NCBI GenBank assembly: GCA_004552155.1
Contig: SFPF01000099.1
Span: forward strand, 1 to 9,889
Direction: 5' to 3'
DNA from: Bacteroidales bacterium
GTDB taxonomy: Bacteria > Bacteroidota > Bacteroidia > Bacteroidales > Bacteroidaceae
Length of the DNA stretch: 9,889 nt
Positions within the stretch are counted from its first letter, which is position 1, and each line of letters opens with the position of its first letter. Positions 1 to 6,129 of the stretch are shown piece by piece. Below the pieces are notes generated by a model that made no database searches, had not been told where the DNA came from, and saw only the letters and a list, made by a program, of their open reading frames with translations. A program made the position numbers and the translations under genes.

Positions 1-1
1 A

Positions 2-982
2 GAATCAGGAAATACAGTCTATGACTCAAGAGAAAACTGTAATGCAATTATTGAGACTTCCTCAAACACAATGATTGCGGGTTGCAAAAACACAACAATC
101 CCCAACTCCGTAACGAGTTTGGGGGATTGGTGCTTCTCTGGCTGCACGGGCTTAACCTCAATTACAATTCCTAATTCCGTAACGAGTTTGGGAGACCATT
201 GCTTCTATGGCTGCACGGGCTTAACCTCAATTACAATTCCTAATTCCGTAACGAGTTTGGGGGACCGTTGCTTCTCTGGCTGCACGGGCTTAACCTCAAT
301 TACAATTCCTAATTCCGTAACGAGTTTGGGAGACCATTGCTTCTCTGGCAGCACGGGCTTAACCTCAATTACAATTCCTAATTCTGTAACGAGTTTGGGA
401 GGCGGCTGCTTCTCTGGCTGCACGGGCTTAACCTCAATTACAATTCCTAATTCCGTAACGGGTTTGTGGAGTTATTGCTTCTATGGCTGCACGGGCTTAA
501 CCTCAATTACAATTCCTAATTCCGTAACGATTTTGGGAATCGAATGCTTCTATGGCTGCACGGGCTTAACCTCAATTACAATTCCTAATTCTGTAACGAT
601 TTTGGGGAGTTCTTGCTTCTCTGGCTGCACGGGCTTAACCTCAATTACTATTCCTAATTCCGTAACGAGTTTGGGAAACTATTGCTTCTATGGCTGCACG
701 GGCTTAACCTCAATTACTATTCCTAATTCCGTAACGAGTTTGGGAGACTATTGCTTCGAAGGCTGCACGGGCTTAACCTCAATTACAATTCCTAATTCCG
801 TAACGAGTCTGGGATACCGTTGCTTCTATGGCTGCACGGGCTTAACCTCAATTACAATTCCTAATACCGTAACGAGTTTGGGAATGGGATGCTTCTCTGG
901 CTGCACGGGCTTAACCTCAATTAATATTCCTAATTCCGTAACGAGTTTGGGAAACTATTGCTTCTCTGGCTGCACGGGCTAG
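2..982 (+). CDS. BspA-like leucine-rich repeat (LRR_5) surface protein, 5'-partial, prematurely stopped
   Basis: The frame is open from the window edge, so the N-terminus, including any signal peptide, lies upstream; the ATG at 71 is internal. The entry segment (codons from 2) reads NTVYDSRENCNAIIE, then IAGCKN, a common lead-in to LRR_5 arrays in Bacteroidales. It is followed by 13 units of 23 residues with the pattern ITIPNSVTSLGxxCFxGCTGLTS. LRR_5/BspA proteins are secreted or surface proteins that bind host proteins or other bacteria; that role is inferred from the family. Translation stops at TAG 980-982, exactly at the junction of a 37-bp duplication, in the middle of a repeat. The true C-terminus lies out of frame downstream (up to 1251), so the stop looks like damage and not a natural end. 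Only hydrophobic repeat positions and no enzyme motif are visible. Confidence 0.85.
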   Translation, partial: ESGNTVYDSRENCNAIIETSSNTMIAGCKNTTIPNSVTSLGDWCFSGCTGLTSITIPNSVTSLGDHCFYGCTGLTSITIPNSVTSLGDRCFSGCTGLTSITIPNSVTSLGDHCFSGSTGLTSITIPNSVTSLGGGCFSGCTGLTSITIPNSVTGLWSYCFYGCTGLTSITIPNSVTILGIECFYGCTGLTSITIPNSVTILGSSCFSGCTGLTSITIPNSVTSLGNYCFYGCTGLTSITIPNSVTSLGDYCFEGCTGLTSITIPNSVTSLGYRCFYGCTGLTSITIPNTVTSLGMGCFSGCTGLTSINIPNSVTSLGNYCFSGCTG

Positions 983-1094
983 TTTGGGAAACTATTGCTT
1001 CTCTGGCTGCACGGGCTTAACCTCAATTACTATTCCTAATTCCGTAACGAGTTTGGGATGGGGATGCTTCTCTGGTTGCAATAGCCTCTCCACC
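92..1094 (+). repeat. 69-bp tandem repeat array encoding LRR_5 units
   Basis: There are about 14 copies of a 69-bp unit (23 codons): 13 in the first frame starting at 92, a 37-bp partial copy at 981-1017, and one more unit at 1026-1094 whose end diverges to GCNSLST. The framework is almost invariant, even at silent positions. The two codons after LG (or LW) change from copy to copy: DW, DH, DR, DH, GG, SY, IE, SS, NY, DY, YR, MG, NY, WG. The codon after CF alternates among Ser, Tyr and Glu. Other exceptions are isolated, such as GS for GC in unit 4 and GLW for SLG in unit 6. Such an array expands and contracts easily by slippage and is also easily misassembled. Confidence 0.95.
944..1017 (+). 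repeat. Exact 37-bp tandem duplication inside the LRR array
   Basis: Bases 944-980 and 981-1017 are identical and directly adjacent. The length, 37 bp, is not a multiple of three and does not match the 69-bp period, so it shifts the frame by one. The junction itself makes the TAG at 980-982. Equivalently, one full 69-bp copy has lost 32 bp. Either replication slippage or a collapsed assembly could produce it. Confidence 0.9.
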
Positions 1095-1251
1095 ATTTCC
1101 CGAAAGCATAGGAAACGTAGAAGATGAGGGAACAGTGTCGAGCATCTGTGGTTACTACGACCTTGGCGGCCGCCGCCTCGCCGGTAAGCAGCGCGGCGTG
1201 AACATCGTGCGCTACTCCGACGGTACTTCCCGCAAAATAATGGTGAAGTAA
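983..1251 (+). pseudogene. Detached 3' end of the LRR_5 protein: last repeats and C-terminal tail in two other frames
   Basis: After the stop at 980-982 the LRR pattern resumes in the next frame (codons at positions divisible by 3): NYCFSGCTGLTS, then a full unit ending GWGCFSGCNSLST, running into a TGA at 1125-1127. A third frame, open from 1048, then gives PESIGNVEDEG and a tail GYYDLGGRRLAGKQRG...VRYSDGTSRKIMVK ending at TAA 1249-1251. Tails of this YDLxGRR...G(T/I)xRKxxVK form are common at the C-termini of secreted Bacteroidales proteins and may be sorting or surface-targeting signals (family knowledge; not a proof of type IX secretion here). Restoring one protein needs removal of the 37-bp duplication and a further one-base change, perhaps in the TTTCCC run near 1096-1101. 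The tail carries no independent start codon of obvious merit. Confidence 0.75.
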
Positions 1252-1293
1252 GGCGTTCCCGCCGCATTGCCTTTCCCTGCTATAACAATGCCA

Positions 1294-1328
1294 ACGCCCC
1301 CACTCCTTATCGCAAAGAGCGGGGGCGT
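1294..1328. terminator. Hairpin between convergent LRR gene and rpoD, probable bidirectional terminator
   Basis: ACGCCCCCACTC at 1294-1305 pairs with GAGCGGGGGCGT at 1317-1328, giving 12-bp arms with one mismatch and an 11-base loop. It sits 42 bases after the LRR tail stop and 23 bases beyond the rpoD stop, where convergent genes need a terminator. No strong T-run follows on either strand, so the terminator call rests on stem strength and position. Confidence 0.7.
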
Positions 1329-1351
1329 CGGTATGTGTATGTACCTCGTTT

Positions 1352-2212
1352 TTATCCCAGATACTTAATCAGGATATTGATGTTCTCGGCTTCGCGCAGG
1401 CGGCGCAGGGCGCGTTCCTTGATTTGGCGCACACGCTCGCGGGTGAGGTTGAGTGAGTTGGCCACTTCCTCGGCCGTCATTTCGTTGCGCCCGATGCCGA
1501 AGAGCATTTTCAGCACCTGCTTTTCGCGATCCGTGAGCGTGGAGAGGGCGGCGTCGAGGTCGGCGGAGAGCGATTCCTTCTCCATGAGAATATCGGTGCC
1601 GGGGGCGGAGTCGTCCGTCATGATGTCGATAAGGCAGTTGGAGTCGTCGTCCTGGAAGGGCGCGTCTACGGAAACCTTCTTGCCGTTCGTGCCGAGGGCT
1701 TCCTGCACCTTAGAGATGTCCGTGTCGAGCAGGTCGGCCAATTCCTGCACGGAGGGGCGGCGCTCAAATTCCTGCTCGAAGTTGACGATGGCTTTCGTGA
1801 GTTTGCTCTGGAAGCCCACTTGGTTGAGCGGCATGCGCACGATGCGGCTTTGCTCCGAGATGGCTTGCAGGATGCTTTGGCGTATCCACCAAACTGCGTA
1901 TGAGATAAACTTGAAGCCGCGCGTCTCGTCGAACTTTTGCGCAGCCTTAATCAGTCCGAGGTTGCCTTCGTCGATGAGGTCGTTGAGCGCAAGGCCTTGG
2001 TTCTGGTATTGCTTTGCCACGCTGACCACGAAGCGCAGGTTGGCCTTCGTGAGGCGTTCGAGGGCCTCTTGGTCGCCCTTGTGAATGCGTTGCGCCAGCT
2101 CTACCTCTTCGTCTGTGGAAATAAGTTCTTCTCGTCCGATTTCAACTAAATACTTGTCCAAAGCCGCACTCGAGCGGTTGGTGATGCTTTTGTTAATCTT
2201 AAGTTGTCTCAT
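1352..2212 (-). CDS. rpoD: Primary RNA polymerase sigma factor (Bacteroidetes RpoD/SigA type)
   Basis: A 286-residue housekeeping sigma factor that directs RNA polymerase to TAnnTTTG promoters. It begins MRQLKINKSITNRSS, the usual start of Bacteroidetes primary sigmas, which lack region 1.1. Region 1.2 covers about residues 16-45. Region 2 covers about 58-121, with the core-binding part NLRFVVSVAKQYQNQG and the promoter-melting part FKFISYAVWWIRQSILQAI. Region 3 follows at about 125-205. Region 4 near the C-terminus includes LSTLTDREKQVLKMLFGIG and the helix-turn-helix LTRERVRQIKERALRRLRE, which contacts the -33 element. An in-frame ATG at 2251 would add 13 residues (MHSEIRESYYKYC), but it lies in the predicted promoter and breaks family alignment, so 2212 is chosen. 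The gene is monocistronic here, divergent from nanA and convergent with the LRR gene, and looks fully intact. Confidence 0.97.
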   Translation of the reverse strand: MRQLKINKSITNRSSAALDKYLVEIGREELISTDEEVELAQRIHKGDQEALERLTKANLRFVVSVAKQYQNQGLALNDLIDEGNLGLIKAAQKFDETRGFKFISYAVWWIRQSILQAISEQSRIVRMPLNQVGFQSKLTKAIVNFEQEFERRPSVQELADLLDTDISKVQEALGTNGKKVSVDAPFQDDDSNCLIDIMTDDSAPGTDILMEKESLSADLDAALSTLTDREKQVLKMLFGIGRNEMTAEEVANSLNLTRERVRQIKERALRRLREAENINILIKYLG

Positions 2213-2248
2213 ACAATATTTATAATAGCTCTCTCGTATTTCGGAGTG

Positions 2249-2256
2249 CAAAATTA
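2249..2256 (-). promoter_or_regulatory. Predicted -7 box of the rpoD promoter
   Basis: On the minus strand this reads TAATTTTG, matching the Bacteroidetes -7 consensus TAnnTTTG, 37 bases ahead of the rpoD ATG at 2212. Transcription would start near 2241, leaving a leader of about 30 bases. A clear TTG at -33 is not visible at the expected spacing. No Shine-Dalgarno sequence is present, as is normal for this phylum. Confidence 0.5.
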
Positions 2257-2434
2257 CGACATTCCTTATAAGCGTGCCACTTTTTTTGTATTTTTCACGA
2301 TAGCCCGCTTTATTGTAAAGCCTATATTGCTAAAAGCCGCTTTTTTGCTTGTTTTGTAAATTTGGCTGAACGAAACGCACCAGCTCAAACCGCTTTTTCT
2401 TAGCAGAAAGGGGTGGGTGTGGCATACTTTTTCG

Positions 2435-2442
2435 TAATTTTG
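2435..2442 (+). promoter_or_regulatory. Predicted -7 box of the nanA promoter
   Basis: TAATTTTG matches TAnnTTTG and lies 38 bases before the nanA ATG at 2480, giving a leader of about 30 bases. A second match, TAAATTTG, is at 2357-2364 and could be an alternative upstream start. The -33 element is weak for both. The 267-base gap between rpoD and nanA is AT-rich with T-runs and holds no credible gene. Confidence 0.45.
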
Positions 2443-2479
2443 AAGGCAGATTTTAATTTCCGTTTATCAAACAATAGTT

Positions 2480-3394
2480 ATGGAAAAGATTATTGGGCTG
2501 ATCGATGCCCCTTTTACGCCGTTTTATCAAGACGGCACAGTGAACTTTGAACCGATTCCCGAATATGCCGACCTGCTGCGGCGCAACGGACTTAAAGGCG
2601 TGTTTATCAACGGCTCTTCCGGCGAGGGCTATATGCTCACCGAGGAAGAACGCATGCAGTTGGCGGAAGTGTGGGTGAAGGCAGTGCCCGAAGATTTCAA
2701 GGTGATTGTCCACGTGGGCAGCACCTGTGTGGCAAGCAGCCGCCGCATGGCAGAGCACGCGCAGCAGATCGGCGCGTGGGGCATCGGAGCAATGGCTACG
2801 CCCTTCCCGCGCATCGGCCGCATCGAGGAACTCGTGAAATACTGCGAGGAAATAGCCGCCGGCGCACCGCAGCTACCTTTCTATTACTACCACATTCCGG
2901 CTTTCAACAACGCCTATCTCTCGATGCTCGACTTCCTTAAAGCCGTAGACGGGCGCATTCCCAATTTCGCCGGCATCAAGTACACCTTCGAAAGCCTCTA
3001 CGAGTACAACCGCTGCCGCCGCTACGCCGGGGGCAAGTTCGACATGCTGCACGGGCAGGACGAGACCATTCTGCCTTGCCTCGCCATGGGCGGTGCGCAG
3101 GGCGGCATTGGCGGCACGACAAACTACAACGGCCGCTGCCTCACGGGCATTCTCGACGCCTGGGCGGCGGGCGACCTCGAGCGGGCGCGGGAACTGCAAA
3201 ACTATGCGCAGGACGTAATCGACGTGATTTGCCACTTCCGCGGCAACATCGTGGGCGGCAAGCGCATCATGAAACTTATCGGTCTCGACCTCGGCCCGAA
3301 CCGCACGCCGTTCCAAAACCTTACCGACGAAGAGGAAGCGCGGCTCCGCGCGGAACTCGAAGCCATCGACTTCTTCAACCATTGCAATAAATAG
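2480..3394 (+). CDS. nanA: N-acetylneuraminate lyase (sialate aldolase), DapA/NanA family
   Basis: Cytoplasmic class I aldolase that splits N-acetylneuraminate into N-acetylmannosamine and pyruvate, the first intracellular step of sialic acid breakdown. The 304-residue length fits the single-domain TIM-barrel family. Visible landmarks: the carboxylate-binding loop NGSSGEG at residues 44-50 (the family often has GSTGE; Thr to Ser is conservative), the catalytic Tyr137 in YYYHIPA, and the Schiff-base Lys167 in GIKYT. A late glycine-rich loop (GGAQGGIGGTTNYNG) lines the active site. It begins at the only plausible ATG, 38 bases after a TAnnTTTG box. It is followed after 62 bases by a mutarotase-symporter fusion, which supports sialate over dihydrodipicolinate as substrate. 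The gene appears intact. Other members of the family, such as KDG or dihydrodipicolinate aldolases, are less likely given the YxIPA motif and context. Confidence 0.92.
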   Translation: MEKIIGLIDAPFTPFYQDGTVNFEPIPEYADLLRRNGLKGVFINGSSGEGYMLTEEERMQLAEVWVKAVPEDFKVIVHVGSTCVASSRRMAEHAQQIGAWGIGAMATPFPRIGRIEELVKYCEEIAAGAPQLPFYYYHIPAFNNAYLSMLDFLKAVDGRIPNFAGIKYTFESLYEYNRCRRYAGGKFDMLHGQDETILPCLAMGGAQGGIGGTTNYNGRCLTGILDAWAAGDLERARELQNYAQDVIDVICHFRGNIVGGKRIMKLIGLDLGPNRTPFQNLTDEEEARLRAELEAIDFFNHCNK

Positions 3395-3400
3395 CCTGTT

Positions 3401-3440
3401 CCAAATATTCCGGATTATCCGGATTATTCGGAATATCTGG
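3401..3440 (+). promoter_or_regulatory. Intercistronic hairpin with tandem 9-bp repeats between nanA and the symporter gene
   Basis: CCAAATATTCCG at 3401-3412 pairs with CGGAATATCTGG at 3429-3440 (12-bp arms, one mismatch). The same stretch contains three tandem 9-mers: CCGGATTAT at 3410-3418 and 3419-3427, and TCGGAATAT at 3428-3436; ATCCGGAT in the loop is itself a palindrome. It lies 6 bases after the nanA stop and 16 before the next ATG. It may tune expression of the second gene (partial termination or mRNA stabilisation) or bind a regulator; the sequence does not decide. Confidence 0.5.
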
Positions 3441-3456
3441 CCCCCAAAAAAATTCT

Positions 3457-5247
3457 ATGCTATTCCATACCATTCGGGCGCACTTTCTTGCCGACCTGCT
3501 TTGCCTCCTTGCGCTCAGCGCCTTTGCGCAGGGTGGGGGAGCAGACAATCCCTTCAACACCGTTACTTACCGTTCGCTGCCGCAGCTCGCTGTGCGCGGC
3601 CAGGGCGTTTCTGCGCCGTTTGCCGGAGCCGTGCCGCAGGGCGCGGTGGTCGCAGGCGGCTGCAACTTTGCCGATGTGCCGGCGGCAGAGGGCGGGCAAA
3701 AAGTCTTTTATGATGATGTCTACCTCATAGATGCGGCTGGCGGCGGCCAGTGGCAGCGCATCGGTGCATTGCCGCGCCCCCTGGCGTATGGCGCGAGCGT
3801 GCAGCTGCCCGACGGCGGCGTGGCATGCGTGGGCGGCACGGACGGAAAGCAGAGCCGCGCGGAGGCATTTGCCATACATATATATAATAATGAGTGCCGG
3901 AGGGCGCCCTTACCGTCCCTGCCGGTCCGGCTCCACAATGCGGCGGGCGCATTCGGCGGAGACTATATATATATATTGTGTGGCGAGACAGACGGCGCGG
4001 CCTCGCACGGCGCGTTCCGCCTGCGCTATCCCGGCGGCACGGAGTGGGAGCAACTGCCCGACGTGCCGGGGGCGGGGAGAATGCAGCCCTGCGCCGTGGT
4101 GCAGAACGGCGCGACGGGCAGCAACCTCTACCTCTTGGGCGGCTACGACACCTCGGGCGCAGACAGCGCGGCGGTACATACCGACGGCCTCGTCCTCGAC
4201 CTGCGCACTATGGCATGGCGCAGCGTTGCGCCGATCAAGCCCCATGGCTCCGATAAACTGCAAACGCTCATCGGGGCAAATGCCGCCGCCTCGGGCTGCT
4301 GCCACATCGTATGCTTCGGCGGCGTAGATGCCGGCGTGTTCCGCAAGGCCGTGAACCGTCCCTACGAAATGCGCCGCGCCGAGGCGCAGGGCGATGCCGC
4401 CGCAGAGGTGTTGGCCAGCCTCAAGCGCGAGGCCGAAGAATATCTTCGCCACCCCGCTGAATGGTATCGCTTCCGCAAGGATTTGCTTATCTACAACACC
4501 ATCACCGACACTTGGGTCACCGAGTCGCAGTCGCCCCTGCTGGCGCGTGCCGGAGCGGGACTTGTAACGCTTGCCCCCGGGCGTTGGCTGCTGATAGGCG
4601 GCGAGGAGAAGCCCGGCGTGCGTGCCGCCGACGTGACTGAGGTGACGATGGGTGTGCGCACCAGCTTCGGCCTGCTCAACTGGGCGGTGCTGGCAGCCTA
4701 TCTCATCGGCATGGTGCTGCTGGGCTACTACTTTATGCGGCGCGAGGGCGGCGCAGGCGACTTCTTCACCGGCGGCGGGCGCGTGCCGTGGTGGGCAGCC
4801 GGCATGAGCATCTACGCCACGATGCTTTCCGCCATCACCTATATGGCTTATCCCGCCAAGGCGTTCGCCACCGACTGGACATACTACCCGATGCTCGTCA
4901 CCATTCTGCTCGTGTCGTTCCCCGTAATCCGCTACTACCTGCCCTTCTTCCGCAGGCTCAACGTGACGAGCGCGTACGAATATCTCGAGCGCCGCTTCAA
5001 CGCTGCCACGCGCCTCATGGCCAGTGCCTTGTTCATCGTGTTCATGGTGGCGCGTATGGCGCTGGTGCTCTATCTTCCCTCGCTCGCCCTCACGGCGGTG
5101 ACGGGCATAGACATCTATGTGTGCATCGTGCTGATGGGCTGCGTCACGATTGTCTATTGCACGATGGGCGGCGTTGAGGCCGTGGTGTGGGGCGACGTGG
5201 TGCAAGGCTTTATCCTCGTGGGCGGCTGCTGGCGGCGGGCTTCCTGA
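3457..5247 (+). CDS. Secreted cyclically permuted mutarotase (Kelch propeller) fused to the N-terminal part of a sodium:solute symporter; frameshifted
   Basis: The readable product is 596 residues. Residues 1-24 form a signal peptide (hydrophobic LLCLLALSAFA, cleavage expected between Ala24 and Gln25). Residues about 40-400 contain Kelch-like blades, each with a glycine pair after a beta strand: VVAGGCNF, ACVGGTDG, YLLGGYDT, CFGGVDAG, LLIGGEE. This matches the cyclically permuted relatives of the sialate mutarotase NanM/YjhT. From Phe404 a solute:sodium symporter domain starts: a first helix at 404-427, then WWAAGMSIYATMLSAITYMA at 445-463, the first core helix, which supplies part of the sodium site in this fold. 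The frame then fails near 5225 and stops at TGA 5245-5247. The intact gene should run on to 6081. The fusion would equilibrate sialate anomers in the periplasm and pass the sugar inward, feeding the lyase upstream; that coupling is inference. The mutarotase part is complete. Confidence 0.85.
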   Translation: MLFHTIRAHFLADLLCLLALSAFAQGGGADNPFNTVTYRSLPQLAVRGQGVSAPFAGAVPQGAVVAGGCNFADVPAAEGGQKVFYDDVYLIDAAGGGQWQRIGALPRPLAYGASVQLPDGGVACVGGTDGKQSRAEAFAIHIYNNECRRAPLPSLPVRLHNAAGAFGGDYIYILCGETDGAASHGAFRLRYPGGTEWEQLPDVPGAGRMQPCAVVQNGATGSNLYLLGGYDTSGADSAAVHTDGLVLDLRTMAWRSVAPIKPHGSDKLQTLIGANAAASGCCHIVCFGGVDAGVFRKAVNRPYEMRRAEAQGDAAAEVLASLKREAEEYLRHPAEWYRFRKDLLIYNTITDTWVTESQSPLLARAGAGLVTLAPGRWLLIGGEEKPGVRAADVTEVTMGVRTSFGLLNWAVLAAYLIGMVLLGYYFMRREGGAGDFFTGGGRVPWWAAGMSIYATMLSAITYMAYPAKAFATDWTYYPMLVTILLVSFPVIRYYLPFFRRLNVTSAYEYLERRFNAATRLMASALFIVFMVARMALVLYLPSLALTAVTGIDIYVCIVLMGCVTIVYCTMGGVEAVVWGDVVQGFILVGGCWRRAS

Positions 5248-5672
5248 TATTCGGCACCGAGGGCGGCTTCGAGGGCTTCCTCGCCATTGGCAGCGAGGCG
5301 GGCAAGTTCCGCCTCTTCGATTGGAGTTTCGACTACCGCTCCGCGACGTTTTGGGTAATCATTCTCGGCGGCATGGCCAACAACCTCATCTCTTACACCT
5401 CCGACCAAACCGTCATACAGCGTTACCTCACCACGAAGGACGAGCGCAGCGCAAGGCAGAGCATCTTGATGAACGGCGCGATGAGCGTGGGCGTGTCTAT
5501 CGTGTTCTTCGTAATCGGCGCTGGGTTGTACACGTTCTATAAGACCAACCCTGCTGCGATGGACTTCACGATGCAGAAGGCCGACGTCATCTTCCCCTTC
5601 TTCATGATGAGCCAGTTGCCCGCCGGCGTGGCGGGGCTGCTGATTGCCGCCGTGTTCGCAGCCACGATGAGC
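5226..5672 (+). pseudogene. Sodium:solute symporter, middle fragment, shifted frame
   Basis: This is the direct continuation of the preceding gene in another frame: LLAAGFLIFG, GGMANNLISYTSDQTVIQRYL, then MMSQLPAGVAGLLIAAVFAATMS. The block SYTSDQTVIQRYL and the helix AGLLIAAVFAATMS are hallmarks of the SSS family core. Adding one base, most simply one G in the run at 5221-5225, joins it to the previous fragment as FILVGGLLAAGFLIF. It has no start codon of its own: an ATG at 5187 in this frame precedes the join and gives unrelated residues. The fragment ends at the ATMS motif, where the coding sequence jumps to another frame. Confidence 0.85.
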
Positions 5673-5673
5673 C

Positions 5674-6081
5674 TACAAGCGCCGCCGCCCGCAGACGGGC
5701 GACAAGGAAATGCTGCGCGTGGCGCGGCGGGCATGCGTGGCGGCGGGCGTTATCGGCATGGCCATCGCCCTGCTCATGGCCACGTGGGAAATACTTTCGC
5801 TCCTCGACTTCTTCCAAGAAATCCTCGGTCTGCTCTCGGGCGGCTTGGGCGGTTTGTTCCTGATGGGAATCTTCGTGCCGCGCATCGGCGGCAAGGCAGC
5901 CCTCACGGGCTTCGTGTGCGGCGTGACGGCTGTGTTCGTAACGAAATATTGCACCGAAGCGAGCTTCTTGCTCTACGGTTTCATCAGCATGCTCGTCTCC
6001 GTGCTCACCGCCCTGCTTGCCTCCTATGTGTTCAAAGAACCGCGCGGCGGCAAGGGCCTTACTTGGAAAACGCTGGAATAA
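5674..6081 (+). pseudogene. Sodium:solute symporter, C-terminal fragment after an internal deletion
   Basis: The reading returns to the original frame at 5674 with YKRRRPQTGDKEMLRVARR, followed by hydrophobic helices (GVIGMAIALLMATW; LLSGGLGGLFLMGIFV; ALTGFVCGVTAVFV; SMLVSVLTALLASYVF) and ends LTWKTLE at TAA 6079-6081. Family members normally carry a stretch of roughly 17-20 residues between ATMS and (F)YKR, of the type S-x-L-S-S-N-I-N-S-x-A-T-x-x-x-x-D-F. That stretch is absent, and the frame change implies a loss of 3n+2 bases. In the LeuT-like fold this helix carries conserved Ser/Thr ligands of the sodium site, so even a corrected frame would give a defective carrier. An ATG at 5710 could start a short hypothetical product, but this is unlikely to be functional. 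Confidence 0.85.
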
Positions 6082-6129
6082 GCAGGGGCGTTTTGCCCAC
6101 GAAATTTTGATTTTGCCCACGAGTTTTTA

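Noticed and set aside
92..1094. CRISPR array
   Set aside because: The period is regular, but the whole 69-bp unit is coding LRR sequence; the variable part is two or three codons, not a spacer.
92..1094. Diversity-generating retroelement target
   Set aside because: No reverse transcriptase, template repeat or adenine-directed pattern of change is visible in the window.
1335..2084. Plus-strand open frame opposite rpoD
   Set aside because: Arg/Ser-rich antisense translation; the minus strand encodes an unmistakable sigma factor.
2213..2251. Upstream ATG for rpoD adding 13 residues
   Set aside because: It overlaps the predicted -7 box at 2249-2256, and the family starts at MRQLKI.
3910..5205. 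Long minus-strand open frame (431 codons) opposite the mutarotase-symporter gene
   Set aside because: It is His/Ala/Arg-rich low-complexity antisense sequence, typical of a shadow of a GC-rich gene whose sense strand encodes clear Kelch and SSS motifs.
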